This document shows positions 1 to 6,733 of a stretch of DNA of 7,813 bases, piece after piece. The translations under genes were made by a program, and so were the position numbers. The stretch comes from an uncultured Saprospiraceae bacterium (GTDB lineage Bacteria > Bacteroidota > Bacteroidia > Chitinophagales > Saprospiraceae): positions 1 through 7,813 of the forward strand of contig CALIQO010000390.1 in NCBI GenBank assembly GCA_938044055.1, given 5' to 3'. Positions within the stretch are counted from its first letter, which is position 1. Each line of letters begins with the position of its first letter. The notes under the pieces were generated by a model. The model made no database searches. It was given only the letters and a program-made list of their open reading frames with translations, and had not been told where the DNA came from.

Positions 1-1104
1 CTCCGAGAAAGGTTGCAGAACTTCTTAAAAGAAGAACAAGAAAAAAGAGGATATGAACTCGTAGCTACACCACATATCGGGCATAAAAACCTATATGTCA
101 CTTCAGGCCATTATGATAAGTATGGAGAAGACAGTTTCCAACCGATCAAGACTCCACGAGAAGGAGAAGAATACTTGCTAAAACCTATGAACTGCCCTCA
201 CCATTGTGAGATCTATGGGCATAGACCGAGATCTTATAAGGAATTGCCATTGAGGATAGCAGAATTCGGAACTGTATATAGATATGAACAGAGTGGGGAA
301 TTACACGGCCTTTCTAGAGTCCGTGGGTTTACTCAAGATGATGCGCATATCTTCTGCACACCAGCCCAATTGAAAGATGAATTTCTTAACGTACTAGACT
401 TGACTACAGTCGTCATGAATAAGATGGGTTTCGAAAATTTTACAGCTCAGATTTCTCTTAGAGATCCAGACAATCCAGAGAAGTATATAGGAAGTAAAGA
501 AAACTGGGAAGCAGCAGAATCTGCCATTATCGATGCTTGTTCAGAGGTGGATCTAGAAACAATTACAGAGTATGGTGAAGCGGCCTTCTATGGTCCTAAG
601 TTAGATTTTATGATTAAGGACGCGCTCGGTAGGTCGTGGCAGTTGGGAACCATCCAAGTTGATTATAACCTTCCAGACAGATTCGAACTGGAATACATAG
701 GTTCAGATAATGCACCCCATAGACCAGTAATGATTCACCGAGCACCATTTGGTTCGATGGAGAGATTTATAAGTATTCTTATCGAGCATACTGGAGGTAA
801 GTTTCCGTTGTGGTTGGTTCCAGATCAGATGGCTATATTGCCCCTATCTGATCGATTCAATGACTATGCTGATAAGGTTAAGGCACAACTGGCTCAGCAC
901 GATATCCGTGGCTTCATAGACAATAGGACAGAATCAATCGGAAGAAAAATAAGGGATACTGAATTAAAGAAAGTACCCTTCATGTTGATAATAGGTGAGA
1001 AGGAAGAGGAGTCTGGAACTGTATCAGTAAGACGACAAGGAGAAGGTGATCTAGGTTCTAAGTCTATAGAAGACTTCGCAACTTACTTCCAGGGGCTGGT
1101 ATAG
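1..1104 (+). CDS. thrS: Threonyl-tRNA synthetase, C-terminal 367 codons (5' end outside window)
   Basis: Class II aminoacyl-tRNA synthetase that charges tRNA-Thr with threonine in the cytoplasm. The reading frame is open from base 1 (LRERLQNF...), so the TTG at 13 is an internal Leu codon and not a start. The usual protein is about 640 residues, so the N-terminal TGS and editing domains and the beginning of the catalytic core lie upstream. Numbering from base 1, the three zinc ligands that select threonine are present: C65 (KPMNCPHH), H116 (QDDAHIF) and H246 ([12 protein letters not shown], which is also motif 3). Motif 2 is seen around residues 91-115 (VYRYEQSG...RGFTQDD). The anticodon-binding domain begins near residue 270 ([16 protein letters not shown]) and runs to the TAG stop. 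It looks intact and functional. The commonly seen downstream partner infC is absent: a convergent gene begins 4 nt after the stop. Confidence 0.98.
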   Translation, partial: LRERLQNFLKEEQEKRGYELVATPHIGHKNLYVTSGHYDKYGEDSFQPIKTPREGEEYLLKPMNCPHHCEIYGHRPRSYKELPLRIAEFGTVYRYEQSGELHGLSRVRGFTQDDAHIFCTPAQLKDEFLNVLDLTTVVMNKMGFENFTAQISLRDPDNPEKYIGSKENWEAAESAIIDACSEVDLETITEYGEAAFYGPKLDFMIKDALGRSWQLGTIQVDYNLPDRFELEYIGSDNAPHRPVMIHRAPFGSMERFISILIEHTGGKFPLWLVPDQMAILPLSDRFNDYADKVKAQLAQHDIRGFIDNRTESIGRKIRDTELKKVPFMLIIGEKEEESGTVSVRRQGEGDLGSKSIEDFATYFQGLV

Positions 1105-1108
1105 TAAT

Positions 1109-3145
1109 CTATTGAAAACTTGTCAGCTTACCGTTAACAACAACATGGTGTACGATGCCGTTTTTCCAGAAGACTATGGAAGGACTCTGTCCTAAATTTA
1201 TTTCAGGGTGATCTTTTACCATAGGTAGAATATTGAAATCACTAATTTCAGATGCTTGTGCAAGGATTTTTCTTGTAACATAAATGTCTGTAATTCCTCT
1301 CTGTGCGAGGTTACCGAAATTTAGTTTTTTTAGTGCAGCAAGATTTCTAACAACAGAAGAACGAAGAGGCTTGCCTACGGTAACATTATATGGACTTGCA
1401 TCTATAATCTCATATGCATAAGATGTAGATAGATCACCTATGTCAGAAATATAAGCTTGGGTATAATAACGGTCTTCTTCTAGATTGCCCCTTATTCTTA
1501 TGGCAATATCCATGACTTGTTCTGTGCCCAGTGTATTTATAGAAACGTTGTTGATTAAAACCTGATGGAAGGCATTGGATTTATTGTATGGAATCCAGTT
1601 GTAGTAATCATGGCTTGTTTCTTCATAGGTGCCATGCGTTATGCTGTAGATGGCGTGCATAATGGAGATGAAATGTAACCTTCTAAGTTCTTGTTTTTCG
1701 GGATCATTTTTTAACCCTCCTGATTCAATAAGTATGGTTGATGTTCCCCACTTCTGCATATTATCACCGAATGCCCTCGGCTCGAAGCTGTCATTGTACC
1801 TTCCCACTTGATTAGGAATATATTGTTGCATTACTTCGTTCATTTTTCCTATTAGCTTAATCGATTTTTCTCTTACATCGTTGACATCTTTTTCATAATT
1901 GTAGGCAGGTGCGAGGTATGATATCGAAGCGGTGAATGGGCTATTGCCAACTCCATAATAGGGACTCTGGTCGTGCAAGTTAAAACCCCAGTCTGCTTTA
2001 AGTGAATCTCTGACATTTTTAAGCGTCATTGTTTCTGGATGCTGGAGCAATAAGGCATCTCTGTTTAGATCTACATCTGCAGCATTTCTACGCTGGAATA
2101 TCTCAGCACCATCTGGATTCAACATGGGGATAAAATGAAGGGTTACGTTCTCTAGGATTTCGTCTAGGTAAGGATCTGGTTCATTGTTTAACATATTGAG
2201 AATATCCATGATTGCCATGGTAGCTGTAGATTCATCGCCGTGCATCTGCGTCCACAGCAATATAGAAATTTCTCCAGATCCTATAGATATCAACTGGATA
2301 GGTCTTCCTTCTAGGGATCTGCCGACTTCACTTATAGTAAATCTATCGTTGCTTTTTAATTCCTCTATTATGGGTAATATCACTTTCTGAGGAAATCTCT
2401 TTTCGCGGATTGTATTTTCTTTTACCTGAGGATATATTCCTTCAAGTAACGATATAAAGGTGTCTTCATCTTCAGAGATGGTTGAAGGCAATCGCGGTGA
2501 TCCCGATATATCAAGATGTGAGATTTTTTCTCTGAGATCAGCCATAAATGATTTTCCTGGATCTATCTTTTCAGTTCTATAAGAAGCATCCCTTTCTTTC
2601 CATAACGGGTGACCGATAAAATCAAGATATTCATAGTGGCCGATAACATGTTTTATATTGTATTTTTTGTAGAGTTTTTCAATCAACCAAGTGTTGGATT
2701 GTAACTGGGCATCTGTCAGAGGGTGGGTATCCTTGTTGCCCACATTTTCTATTCCTATAGCACAGTGATTCAAGCCGATTACATGTCGAGCCATAATCGT
2801 ATCTGGCATGAGCTGATGGATGGTTCCATCGCGATCTATTAAGTAGTGAGAAGAAACATTAAGGGTGCTTGCTTTCTGAATTTCTTTTCTGCTCCCTGGC
2901 AAATGGCTTTTTTCGAAAGCTCGATAGGATGCTTCTACATTATCAATCGCTGTCCAGTGAACCACTACCATTTTAGGGATTATGGTTGGTTCATCTTGAT
3001 ATATTCCATATCGATCTGCAAGGTATGCTCTAGTAAGTATTTTTCTTTCTTCATCAAAAACAATAGGGTGGTCTACAATCTCTATGTTTTCTGCACAAGA
3101 AAAGCAGATAGATGAGGCAATGATAAACAGAAGTATGAATCGCAT
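1109..3145 (-). CDS. Lipoprotein fusing N-acetylmuramoyl-L-alanine amidase (Amidase_2) to M14 zinc carboxypeptidase
   Basis: Probable envelope enzyme with two zinc active sites. I start it at the ATG at 3145 (678 residues), because a TTG two codons upstream adds only MY before the signal peptide. Numbers below count from that TTG; subtract 2 for the ATG. Residues 3-19 form a hydrophobic signal peptide ending ICFSC, a loose lipobox with C19 as likely lipidation site. Residues 60-205 are an Amidase_2 (AmpD/AmiD/PGRP-type) domain: zinc ligands H65 (VVVHWTA), H172 (IGHYEY) and D197 (KIDPGKSF), with E135 in AIGIENVG. Residues 235-505 are an M14 peptidase: zinc ligands H304 and E307 (MHGDE) and H393 (NLHDQ), substrate-binding N363-R364 (DLNRD), catalytic E476 (LIESGG). 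Residues 525-680 match nothing I recognise. The family roles predict cutting of MurNAc-L-Ala, then trimming of the stem peptide; substrate is inferred. No Shine-Dalgarno sequence. The gene lies 205 nt downstream of the lipoprotein gene, so co-transcription is uncertain. Confidence 0.92.
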   Translation of the reverse strand: MRFILLFIIASSICFSCAENIEIVDHPIVFDEERKILTRAYLADRYGIYQDEPTIIPKMVVVHWTAIDNVEASYRAFEKSHLPGSRKEIQKASTLNVSSHYLIDRDGTIHQLMPDTIMARHVIGLNHCAIGIENVGNKDTHPLTDAQLQSNTWLIEKLYKKYNIKHVIGHYEYLDFIGHPLWKERDASYRTEKIDPGKSFMADLREKISHLDISGSPRLPSTISEDEDTFISLLEGIYPQVKENTIREKRFPQKVILPIIEELKSNDRFTISEVGRSLEGRPIQLISIGSGEISILLWTQMHGDESTATMAIMDILNMLNNEPDPYLDEILENVTLHFIPMLNPDGAEIFQRRNAADVDLNRDALLLQHPETMTLKNVRDSLKADWGFNLHDQSPYYGVGNSPFTASISYLAPAYNYEKDVNDVREKSIKLIGKMNEVMQQYIPNQVGRYNDSFEPRAFGDNMQKWGTSTILIESGGLKNDPEKQELRRLHFISIMHAIYSITHGTYEETSHDYYNWIPYNKSNAFHQVLINNVSINTLGTEQVMDIAIRIRGNLEEDRYYTQAYISDIGDLSTSYAYEIIDASPYNVTVGKPLRSSVVRNLAALKKLNFGNLAQRGITDIYVTRKILAQASEISDFNILPMVKDHPEINLGQSPSIVFWKNGIVHHVVVNGKLTSFQ

Positions 3146-3350
3146 GTACAATAATACACAATTTGCGAAAGCATAATTCTTATCATACTTACTTTAATAA
3201 GGCAAAAGAGAATGTGCAAAACAATTAAAGGCCGTATGCAGTGCTTTCAGCAATTGCTTAGTAAGAAAGGAAGGATGAGGCTAAAATATTTAGTATTGGT
3301 TTACCTTTTTCAGGTATTAATGCAATTAATAGACTACATCAATAAGTGAG
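3146..3350. other. 205-nt gap between lipoprotein and amidase genes
   Basis: This is the longest gap within the minus-strand block. It holds a small 5-bp hairpin (TACCT 3302-3306 with AGGTA 3312-3316) and a 10-nt palindrome (AGCAATTGCT, 3249-3258), neither followed by a T-tract. I found no consensus TTG-N17-23-TAnnTTTG promoter on the minus strand. On the plus strand there is a 37-codon ORF at 3236-3349, described under findings. Whether the amidase gene is read through from upstream or has its own promoter cannot be settled from the sequence. Confidence 0.5.
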
Positions 3351-3683
3351 TTATATCCTCACATAGATGGCATCACAATTAGCAACGAAGGAAGTAAACC
3401 TTATATTTCCATTCTCAGCTTTATACTCACCTAATCCAGAAATCAATAATGTACAACCTTCGAAGGGTAATTCTATTCCCGCAAAATTGACACTTGTTTC
3501 TGTTCCTCCTGGATTGAAAGTGATCAATGGAGCTGGAGATAGATTAACACTTGAGCATGTGAAATCTTCAAGCTTCCATGAACCTACAAAATCATCCTGA
3601 ACACATTCTTCACCACCACAACTGCTTAATAAAACAGCGAAGACTAAAACAGTAAATACTCTTATTAACATCATTTTATTCAT
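3351..3683 (-). CDS. Small lipocalin-like lipoprotein (110 aa)
   Basis: Function unknown. The ATG at 3683 opens a clear lipoprotein signal peptide: MNKMMLIR, a hydrophobic stretch (residues 9-19), then the lipobox LSSC with C22 as the lipidated residue, followed by GGEEC. The mature part is about 89 residues. It begins CVQDDFVGSWKLED, where the GSW resembles the GxW strand that opens lipocalin-like domains of Bacteroidota lipoproteins. It continues as short alternating strands (LITFNPGG, GEYKAENGNIRF). Besides C22 there are four cysteines (C27, C43, C77, C103), which could form two disulfides outside the cytoplasm. The start is 7 nt after the stop of the flippase-like gene, so the two are almost certainly co-transcribed and may be translationally coupled. 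It is at the short end for this fold, and the lipocalin assignment rests on the N-terminal motif and strand pattern only. Expected location: outer membrane or periplasmic face. Confidence 0.72.
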   Translation of the reverse strand: MNKMMLIRVFTVLVFAVLLSSCGGEECVQDDFVGSWKLEDFTCSSVNLSPAPLITFNPGGTETSVNFAGIELPFEGCTLLISGLGEYKAENGNIRFTSFVANCDAIYVRI

Positions 3684-3690
3684 TTAATTA

Positions 3691-4788
3691 TTAAAGGGTT
3701 GTAGTACGCTTTCTATTGACAATAGAACGCAGCCATACTGGTATAACTATTGCGCCTAGCACAAGGTATGGGTAGTAAGTAATTATTCTCCATATCAGTG
3801 CAATGACAGTTGCTATTCCCTTAGGTATATAATCTGCAAAAAATCCTCCAAACAGGTATTCTGCAATCCCAGCTCCTCCGGGAGTAGGACTAAATGCAGT
3901 AATGGCATGCATCGCTTCTCCTCTTGCATAGATAAGCAGTTGATTGTAGAAATCTAGAGGTATAGAAGAAATTAATGCGATTATTATGCAATTCAATGCC
4001 AAGAATCTTGTAATCCATGCTCCCCATGTAGCAATAGAGGAATAGATATGAAATGAAGCTGGTTTAGAACTTATTTCTTTAGAAGTTATAACAACATCAT
4101 TAGCTGTTTTTTCTAAATCTTCTCTGAATCGTTTAAGAAATCTAAGCCTCGAGAACCACAACAATATTTTCTTTAAATGGTCCGGACGCCAGAATAAGCC
4201 ATAAGCAAATAGTGCTCCGTAACTTGCCATAAATAATATCACAGCAATAAAGGTATAGGCAAATCCATTTAAGTCTCCCATGGTAAGCATTCCTGGACGG
4301 ACAATGATAGGACCTACTAGAAAAAATAAAAGGGGTAGAGAAACTATAAAGAAGATGGTATCAATAACCATAGAATATAAGACAACAGATATCGTCTTGG
4401 CTCCAGATATTTTTTCCTGAGCAAGAAGAAAAAGCGCTACAGCTGACCCACCTATGCTGGTCGGTGATACTGCAGATGCAAATTCCCAGATTACTATCAA
4501 TTGCATGGACTTGCCCCAGGTGAATTCTTCTGAGGTCATTACGCGAAGCCTCCATGCATAAAATACATGTCTGATTAGATACATCAACCCCGCCATCAAA
4601 AGCCAGAAAGTAGTCTTAGACGTCCATTGTATCGTCTTGAACTCTTCCCAGTCAAGTTGCCTCCACATCATCCATACCACTACTCCCAGGCCTAGCAAGA
4701 TAGGAAGTATAACTCTACTCATCTTGATGGAGTCTAGTACATTTTCTTCTTCTTTTTTAGTTTCCTGTATCAATAGCGGATTTCTCAA
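3691..4788 (-). CDS. Flippase-like / lysylphosphatidylglycerol synthase TM-region membrane protein (YbhN-like)
   Basis: Polytopic inner-membrane protein of about 365 residues. It resembles the flippase-like domain family (LPG_synthase_TM, formerly UPF0104; relatives YbhN and the membrane half of MprF). It has no C-terminal aminoacyl-transferase domain, so it is not a full MprF; a lipid or lipid-linked substrate transport role is the usual guess and is unproven. Hydrophobic segments lie near residues 25-42, 59-78, 94-124, 132-163, 176-200, 250-276 and 322-354. A basic cytoplasmic loop spans 201-248. Two matching family motifs occur, SPTSIGGSA (108-116) and SPTPGGAGIAEYLF (300-313). The start is uncertain. 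No in-frame ATG precedes codon 23 (ATG at 4722), and the TTG at 4788 is the longest option. I keep the TTG because the charged stretch KKEEENVLDSIK just before the first membrane segment reads as part of the protein. It lies 79 nt after the aminopeptidase gene and 7 nt before the lipoprotein gene. Confidence 0.85.
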   Translation of the reverse strand: MRNPLLIQETKKEEENVLDSIKMSRVILPILLGLGVVVWMMWRQLDWEEFKTIQWTSKTTFWLLMAGLMYLIRHVFYAWRLRVMTSEEFTWGKSMQLIVIWEFASAVSPTSIGGSAVALFLLAQEKISGAKTISVVLYSMVIDTIFFIVSLPLLFFLVGPIIVRPGMLTMGDLNGFAYTFIAVILFMASYGALFAYGLFWRPDHLKKILLWFSRLRFLKRFREDLEKTANDVVITSKEISSKPASFHIYSSIATWGAWITRFLALNCIIIALISSIPLDFYNQLLIYARGEAMHAITAFSPTPGGAGIAEYLFGGFFADYIPKGIATVIALIWRIITYYPYLVLGAIVIPVWLRSIVNRKRTTTL

Positions 4789-4824
4789 TAAAATATGAAA
4801 CGCGAAAGTAACGAACTATCCTTA

Positions 4825-4833
4825 TACTGTATT
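4825..4833. promoter_or_regulatory. Short dyad ATACTGTAT between pepP and the flippase-like gene
   Basis: ATAC and GTAT half-sites flank a single central base in the 79-nt gap 4789-4867. The same 10-mer, AATACAGTAT on the minus strand, recurs as the core of the dyad in the rpoN leader (6750-6759). It could be an operator for the downstream minus-strand genes. No promoter matching the Bacteroidota pattern was found in this gap, so the regulatory reading is weak. Confidence 0.25.
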
Positions 4834-4867
4834 GCAGTTCTAGTCTTTAATTGCTTTATGTGGAGCA

Positions 4868-6637
4868 TTAGTTTAATGGTCTACACTTGATCTTAAACCA
4901 AGATTTAACTTCTTCATCTATTATGTGTGGTGATACAGCCCGATAAACCTTATCATGATATCTGTTAAGCCACGCTTTCTCATTTTTATTAATTATGGAT
5001 TCTTCGATCAATTTTAAGTCCATGGGATACAAGGTTATGGTTTCGAAACCTAGGTAGCCATTTCCTTCTTCTCGACTTATAACCAGATTTTCAATTCGGA
5101 TACCATACGCTCCTTCTAGATAATACCCGGGCTCGTTAGATGTAAGCATACCTGATTTCATAACGGTCTTCCCTCGTTCCGTCTGTATCCCTGCGAATCC
5201 TTGAGGAGGTTCATGAACATTGAGACAGAATCCTACGCCGTGACCCGTTCCATGCTGAAAATTCAGTTTTTCTTGCCAGAGAAACTGTCGTGCGATTACA
5301 TCTAGCTGGCCTCCAGAAGTGCCTGCTGGAAAAATAGCCCTTGATAAGGCTATGTTACCACGCAGTACAAGGGTAAAATGTTTCTTTTCTTGTTCAGAAG
5401 GCATAGAAAGCGATAAAGTTCTAGTTATATCTGTCGTTCCATCTGTGTATTGACCACCTGAATCTACGAGAAGCATTCCTTCGTTATGGATTTCTGCAGA
5501 CTGGGTTTCATCAGGTCTATAATGTATAATAGCTCCATTGCTTTTGTATCCGACAATGGCTGAGAAGCTTTCTCCTAGATAGTTTCCTTGCTTTTTTCTA
5601 TAGAATATTAACTTTTGTGCAAGTTCATATTCACTCACTGTCCGAGTCTCAAGTGTTTTTTCTAACCAGTAAAACGTATATGCCAGAGCTGCGCCATCTC
5701 GTGCCATTGTGTTTTTAATACAGTTAATTTCTGTTTCATTTTTTATAGCTTTTAACCATTTAGGGATGCTTCTATCAGCAAGGATATCGATACCTATGCT
5801 GGCATAGAGGTCTCTGTTTGCCTGGCTAGGATCCACAAGTACCTTTCCGATTGTCAACTCCCTCACATAAGTGTAGACGGAATCATAAGGTAATACGGTT
5901 GTGCCTTCAGACTTCAACAATGATGTTATTTCATCATCAAGTTTAGATTCATCAATGAAAAGGAGACTTTCTTTTTCTCCGATTAGGGCATAAGCAAGAA
6001 AGACTGGATTAAATTCTACATCACTTCCTCTGAGATTAAATGTCCAGGCTATGTCATCAAGTGCTGTAAGAAGATGATAGCTAACCCCTTTAGCTGACAT
6101 TTCTTTTCTAATATCATCTATCTTATCGGTTCTCGTCTTTCCTGCATATTTTAAAGGGAATGACCATACTCTCTCCGTGGGTAAATCTGGACGATCGCTG
6201 TGAATGACTGAGATAAGGTCATAGGAAGTATCCAGAGATATTTTCTTTTTTCCCAGAATGGCAGAGTAGGTTATATACTGTGATTCAGATAATAGCTTAC
6301 CATGGACTCCTATTTTTCCACCTTGCGGTAGGATATCAGCCAACCATCGGACGTGGGGATGAGATGAATTTCCCATTTTATGCAACTGAAATGGGGTGTT
6401 TTTTAATTCTTTTTCTGCTTGTATGAAATACCGTCCATCTGTCCATAATGCAGCGTTTTCTGCTGTTATTACTGCTACTCCAGCCGAACCCGTAAACCCA
6501 GAAATCCAGATTCTTGACTTCCAGTGATCTGCTACATACTCGCTCTGATGAGGGTCACTGGATGGAATTATATAGGCATCCAAGCCCTGTTCTTTCATGT
6601 GTGTTCTGGCAGATTTCAGAACTTCGGAATAATTCAT
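4868..6637 (-). CDS. pepP: Xaa-Pro aminopeptidase, M24B family, long form (aminopeptidase P)
   Basis: Cytosolic metallopeptidase (no signal peptide) that removes an N-terminal residue preceding proline. At 589 residues it is the long, three-domain type, similar to eukaryotic cytosolic aminopeptidase P, rather than the ~440-residue E. coli PepP. Two creatinase-like N-terminal domains cover about 5-155 and 160-300 (IPSSDPHQSEYVADHWK at 24-40; ALWTDGRYFIQA at 63-74). The pita-bread catalytic domain follows from about 305. All five dimetal ligands are visible: D392 (LLVDSGGQY), D403 (TTDITRT), H466 (GTGHGVG), E502 (NEPGYY) and E516 (IRIENL). The two histidines expected near the active site are H372 (IIHYRPDE) and H475 (NVHEPP). 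A C-terminal extension with YPMDLKLIEESII and WLNRYH at 537-562 is typical of the long form. The ATG at 6637 is well supported by the conserved N-terminus. Its upstream region is shared with divergent rpoN; I found no consensus promoter on this strand. Confidence 0.97.
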   Translation of the reverse strand: MNYSEVLKSARTHMKEQGLDAYIIPSSDPHQSEYVADHWKSRIWISGFTGSAGVAVITAENAALWTDGRYFIQAEKELKNTPFQLHKMGNSSHPHVRWLADILPQGGKIGVHGKLLSESQYITYSAILGKKKISLDTSYDLISVIHSDRPDLPTERVWSFPLKYAGKTRTDKIDDIRKEMSAKGVSYHLLTALDDIAWTFNLRGSDVEFNPVFLAYALIGEKESLLFIDESKLDDEITSLLKSEGTTVLPYDSVYTYVRELTIGKVLVDPSQANRDLYASIGIDILADRSIPKWLKAIKNETEINCIKNTMARDGAALAYTFYWLEKTLETRTVSEYELAQKLIFYRKKQGNYLGESFSAIVGYKSNGAIIHYRPDETQSAEIHNEGMLLVDSGGQYTDGTTDITRTLSLSMPSEQEKKHFTLVLRGNIALSRAIFPAGTSGGQLDVIARQFLWQEKLNFQHGTGHGVGFCLNVHEPPQGFAGIQTERGKTVMKSGMLTSNEPGYYLEGAYGIRIENLVISREEGNGYLGFETITLYPMDLKLIEESIINKNEKAWLNRYHDKVYRAVSPHIIDEEVKSWFKIKCRPLN

Positions 6638-6645
6638 ATTATAAT

Positions 6646-6667
6646 AATATTTAATTTATTAAATATT
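6646..6667. repeat. AT-only perfect inverted repeat upstream of pepP
   Basis: AATATTTAA (6646-6654) and TTAAATATT (6659-6667) are perfect complements separated by TTTA. The dyad lies 8-30 nt upstream of the pepP start codon on the minus strand. It could be a 5' UTR hairpin or a protein-binding site. In DNA this AT-rich, long AT palindromes arise more easily by chance, so its role is uncertain. Confidence 0.4.
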
Positions 6668-6686
6668 GACATACAGAGAATATTAT

Positions 6687-6698
6687 ATTATTAATAAT
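6687..6698. repeat. 12-nt AT palindrome touching the rpoN -33 element
   Basis: ATTATTAATAAT is a perfect palindrome whose last base is the first base of the TTG element of the rpoN promoter. Its position would suit a regulator binding just upstream of RNA polymerase. Its simple AT composition means chance is a real alternative. Confidence 0.25.
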
Positions 6699-6728
6699 TG
6701 TAATGTGATAAAAACTTTCCTATATTTG
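6698..6728 (+). promoter_or_regulatory. Candidate Bacteroidota sigma-A promoter for rpoN
   Basis: TTG at 6698-6700 (-33 element), a 20-nt spacer, then TATATTTG at 6721-6728. This fits the Bacteroidota primary-sigma pattern TTG-N17-23-TAnnTTTG exactly. Transcription would begin a few bases downstream, around 6733-6737, giving a leader of about 145 nt before the rpoN ATG. The start site is inferred from the motif, not measured. Confidence 0.75.
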
Positions 6729-6733
6729 TTTGC

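Noticed and set aside
13..15. TTG at 13 as a start codon for thrS
   Set aside because: The frame is open to base 1 and the preceding residues (LRER) match the family's core sequence, so this is an internal leucine codon of a gene cut by the window edge.
1089..1099. CCAG-GGG-CTGG hairpin at the thrS 3' end as a terminator
   Set aside because: The stem is only 4 bp, it lies within the last thrS codons, and no T-run follows on either strand.
2184..2390. Plus-strand ORF of 68 codons
   Set aside because: It lies wholly antisense to the M14 domain, whose residues are clearly conserved, and has no recognisable protein character.
2846..3115. Plus-strand ORF of 89 codons
   Set aside because: It is antisense to the amidase domain and N-terminal region of the real gene; composition looks like a frame shadow.
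3143..3151. TTG at 3151 as start of the amidase-carboxypeptidase gene
   Set aside because: It adds only Met-Tyr before an ATG at 3145 that begins a standard signal peptide (MRFILLF). The ATG is the simpler start.
3160..3208. Minus-strand promoter for the amidase gene (TTTTG ... TATGCTTTC)
   Set aside because: The downstream element does not match TAnnTTTG, and the spacing of about 27 nt is outside the usual 17-23 nt.
3302..3316. TACCT-TTTTC-AGGTA hairpin as terminator of the lipoprotein operon
   Set aside because: The stem is 5 bp with modest GC and has no T-tract following on the minus strand; too weak to call.
3367..3600. Plus-strand ORF of 77 codons
   Set aside because: It is antisense to the lipoprotein gene, which has a clear signal peptide and lipobox; the plus-strand product has no such features.
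4361..4555. Minus-strand ORF of 64 codons in another frame
   Set aside because: It overlaps the flippase-like gene in a different frame and shows no conserved motif or membrane pattern.
4800..4812. TACTTTCG on the minus strand as a -7 element for the flippase-like gene
   Set aside because: It has one mismatch to TAnnTTTG and there is no TTG at a suitable distance upstream.
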